Source of the DNA: Opitutia bacterium
GTDB taxonomy: Bacteria > Verrucomicrobiota > Verrucomicrobiia > Opitutales > Coraliomargaritaceae
Assembly: GCA_003503355.1 (NCBI GenBank)
Contig: DOCS01000085.1
Span: forward strand, 2,894-8,939
Length of the DNA: 6,046 nucleotides
Direction of reading: 5' to 3'
Position 1 is the first letter of the stretch. Each line of letters starts with the position of its first letter. Shown in pieces: positions 5,972 through 6,046 of the stretch. A model generated the notes under the pieces. It saw only the letters and a program-made list of their open reading frames with translations. It had not been told where the DNA came from and made no database searches. The translations under genes were made by a program, and so were the position numbers.

Positions 5972-5977
5972 AGCGTT

Positions 5978-6046
5978 TTATCCGAGGAGCTGTAGCACTC
6001 CCTGGGATTGCTGCGAAGCGAGCGAGAGCGACTGTGTCGCGAGCTG
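5978..6046 (-). CDS. Flagellin, C-terminal end only (gene continues beyond the window)
   Basis: The minus strand frame entering from the right edge gives 22 residues beginning QLATQSLSLASQQ and ending SQGVLQLLG, then TAA (5980-5978). This is the conserved C-terminal D0 helix of bacterial flagellin, whose proteins typically end in A-Q-x-x-x-x-x-V/A-L-x-L-L-G/R. Flagellin is the filament subunit exported through the flagellar type III apparatus; the D0 helix packs inside the filament core. Only the last 22 codons are visible, so length, glycosylation domain and paralogue identity cannot be judged. A hairpin and a strong terminator follow. It precedes, on the same strand, the TPR-glycosyltransferase operon. 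Confidence 0.82.
   Translation of the reverse strand, partial: QLATQSLSLASQQSQGVLQLLG

Larger units (their letters stand above)
5441..5977. other. 537-bp non-coding region between flagellin and the TPR-glycosyltransferase operon
   Basis: No convincing gene lies here; the short frames present have compositions unlike the neighbouring proteins and run through the hairpins. Read on the minus strand it holds, in order: a hairpin just after the flagellin stop, an intrinsic terminator, three further inverted repeats, an A9 tract (5708-5716), an A6 tract (5666-5671), a sigma54-type promoter (5639-5654) and about 190 nt that would be the leader of the operon. Its length and density of symmetric sequences suggest a regulatory region rather than simple spacer. 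Confidence 0.6.

Noticed and set aside
1..6046. tRNA, rRNA, CRISPR arrays, insertion sequences or attachment sites
   Set aside because: No cloverleaf, regularly spaced repeats, transposase motifs or long terminal repeats were seen on either strand.

Overview
The window comes from a motile, flagellated Gram-negative bacterium with moderately GC-rich DNA. The start codons have weak or no Shine-Dalgarno sequences. Together with the gene mix (flagellin, a SPINDLY-type TPR glycosyltransferase, Sel1 repeats and an NtrC-type regulator), this would fit a marine Verrucomicrobiota/Opitutae-like lineage or a proteobacterium. The taxonomic placement is a guess.

Layout, left to right. (1) Positions 2-112 hold the 3' end of an unrecognised + strand gene. 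(2) Positions 239-1735 (+) encode a complete sigma54-dependent response regulator (receiver, AAA+ with GAFTGA, Fis-type HTH). Its HTH resembles those of the flagellar regulators FlrC/FleR/FlbD. (3) A convergent gap at 1736-1858 holds a strong hairpin. (4) Three minus-strand genes form a compact operon, read right to left: a 148-aa TPR protein (5440-4994), a 779-aa TPR plus GT41/SPINDLY glycosyltransferase (5001-2662, overlapping the first by 8 bp at ATGAGTAA), and a 256-aa Sel1-repeat protein (2629-1859, 32 bp further on). (5) A 537-bp non-coding stretch (5441-5977) holds a good sigma54 -24/-12 promoter match pointing into the operon, a dyad around AAAATTTT about 100 bp upstream of it, further hairpins, and a textbook intrinsic terminator. 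(6) The last 69 bp (5978-6046, minus) encode the C-terminus of a flagellin, which that terminator serves.

How the parts may work together (inference). The window looks like a late-flagellar locus. The NtrC-type regulator would activate sigma54 promoters. The operon downstream of flagellin would encode a soluble TPR-glycosyltransferase that may O-glycosylate flagellin in the cytoplasm before export, an arrangement comparable to the TPR-containing flagellin glycosyltransferase FlmG of Caulobacter. The small TPR and Sel1 proteins would be accessory or adaptor factors. The sigma54-type promoter in front of this operon links the regulator and the modification genes, but nothing in the window proves regulation or substrate.
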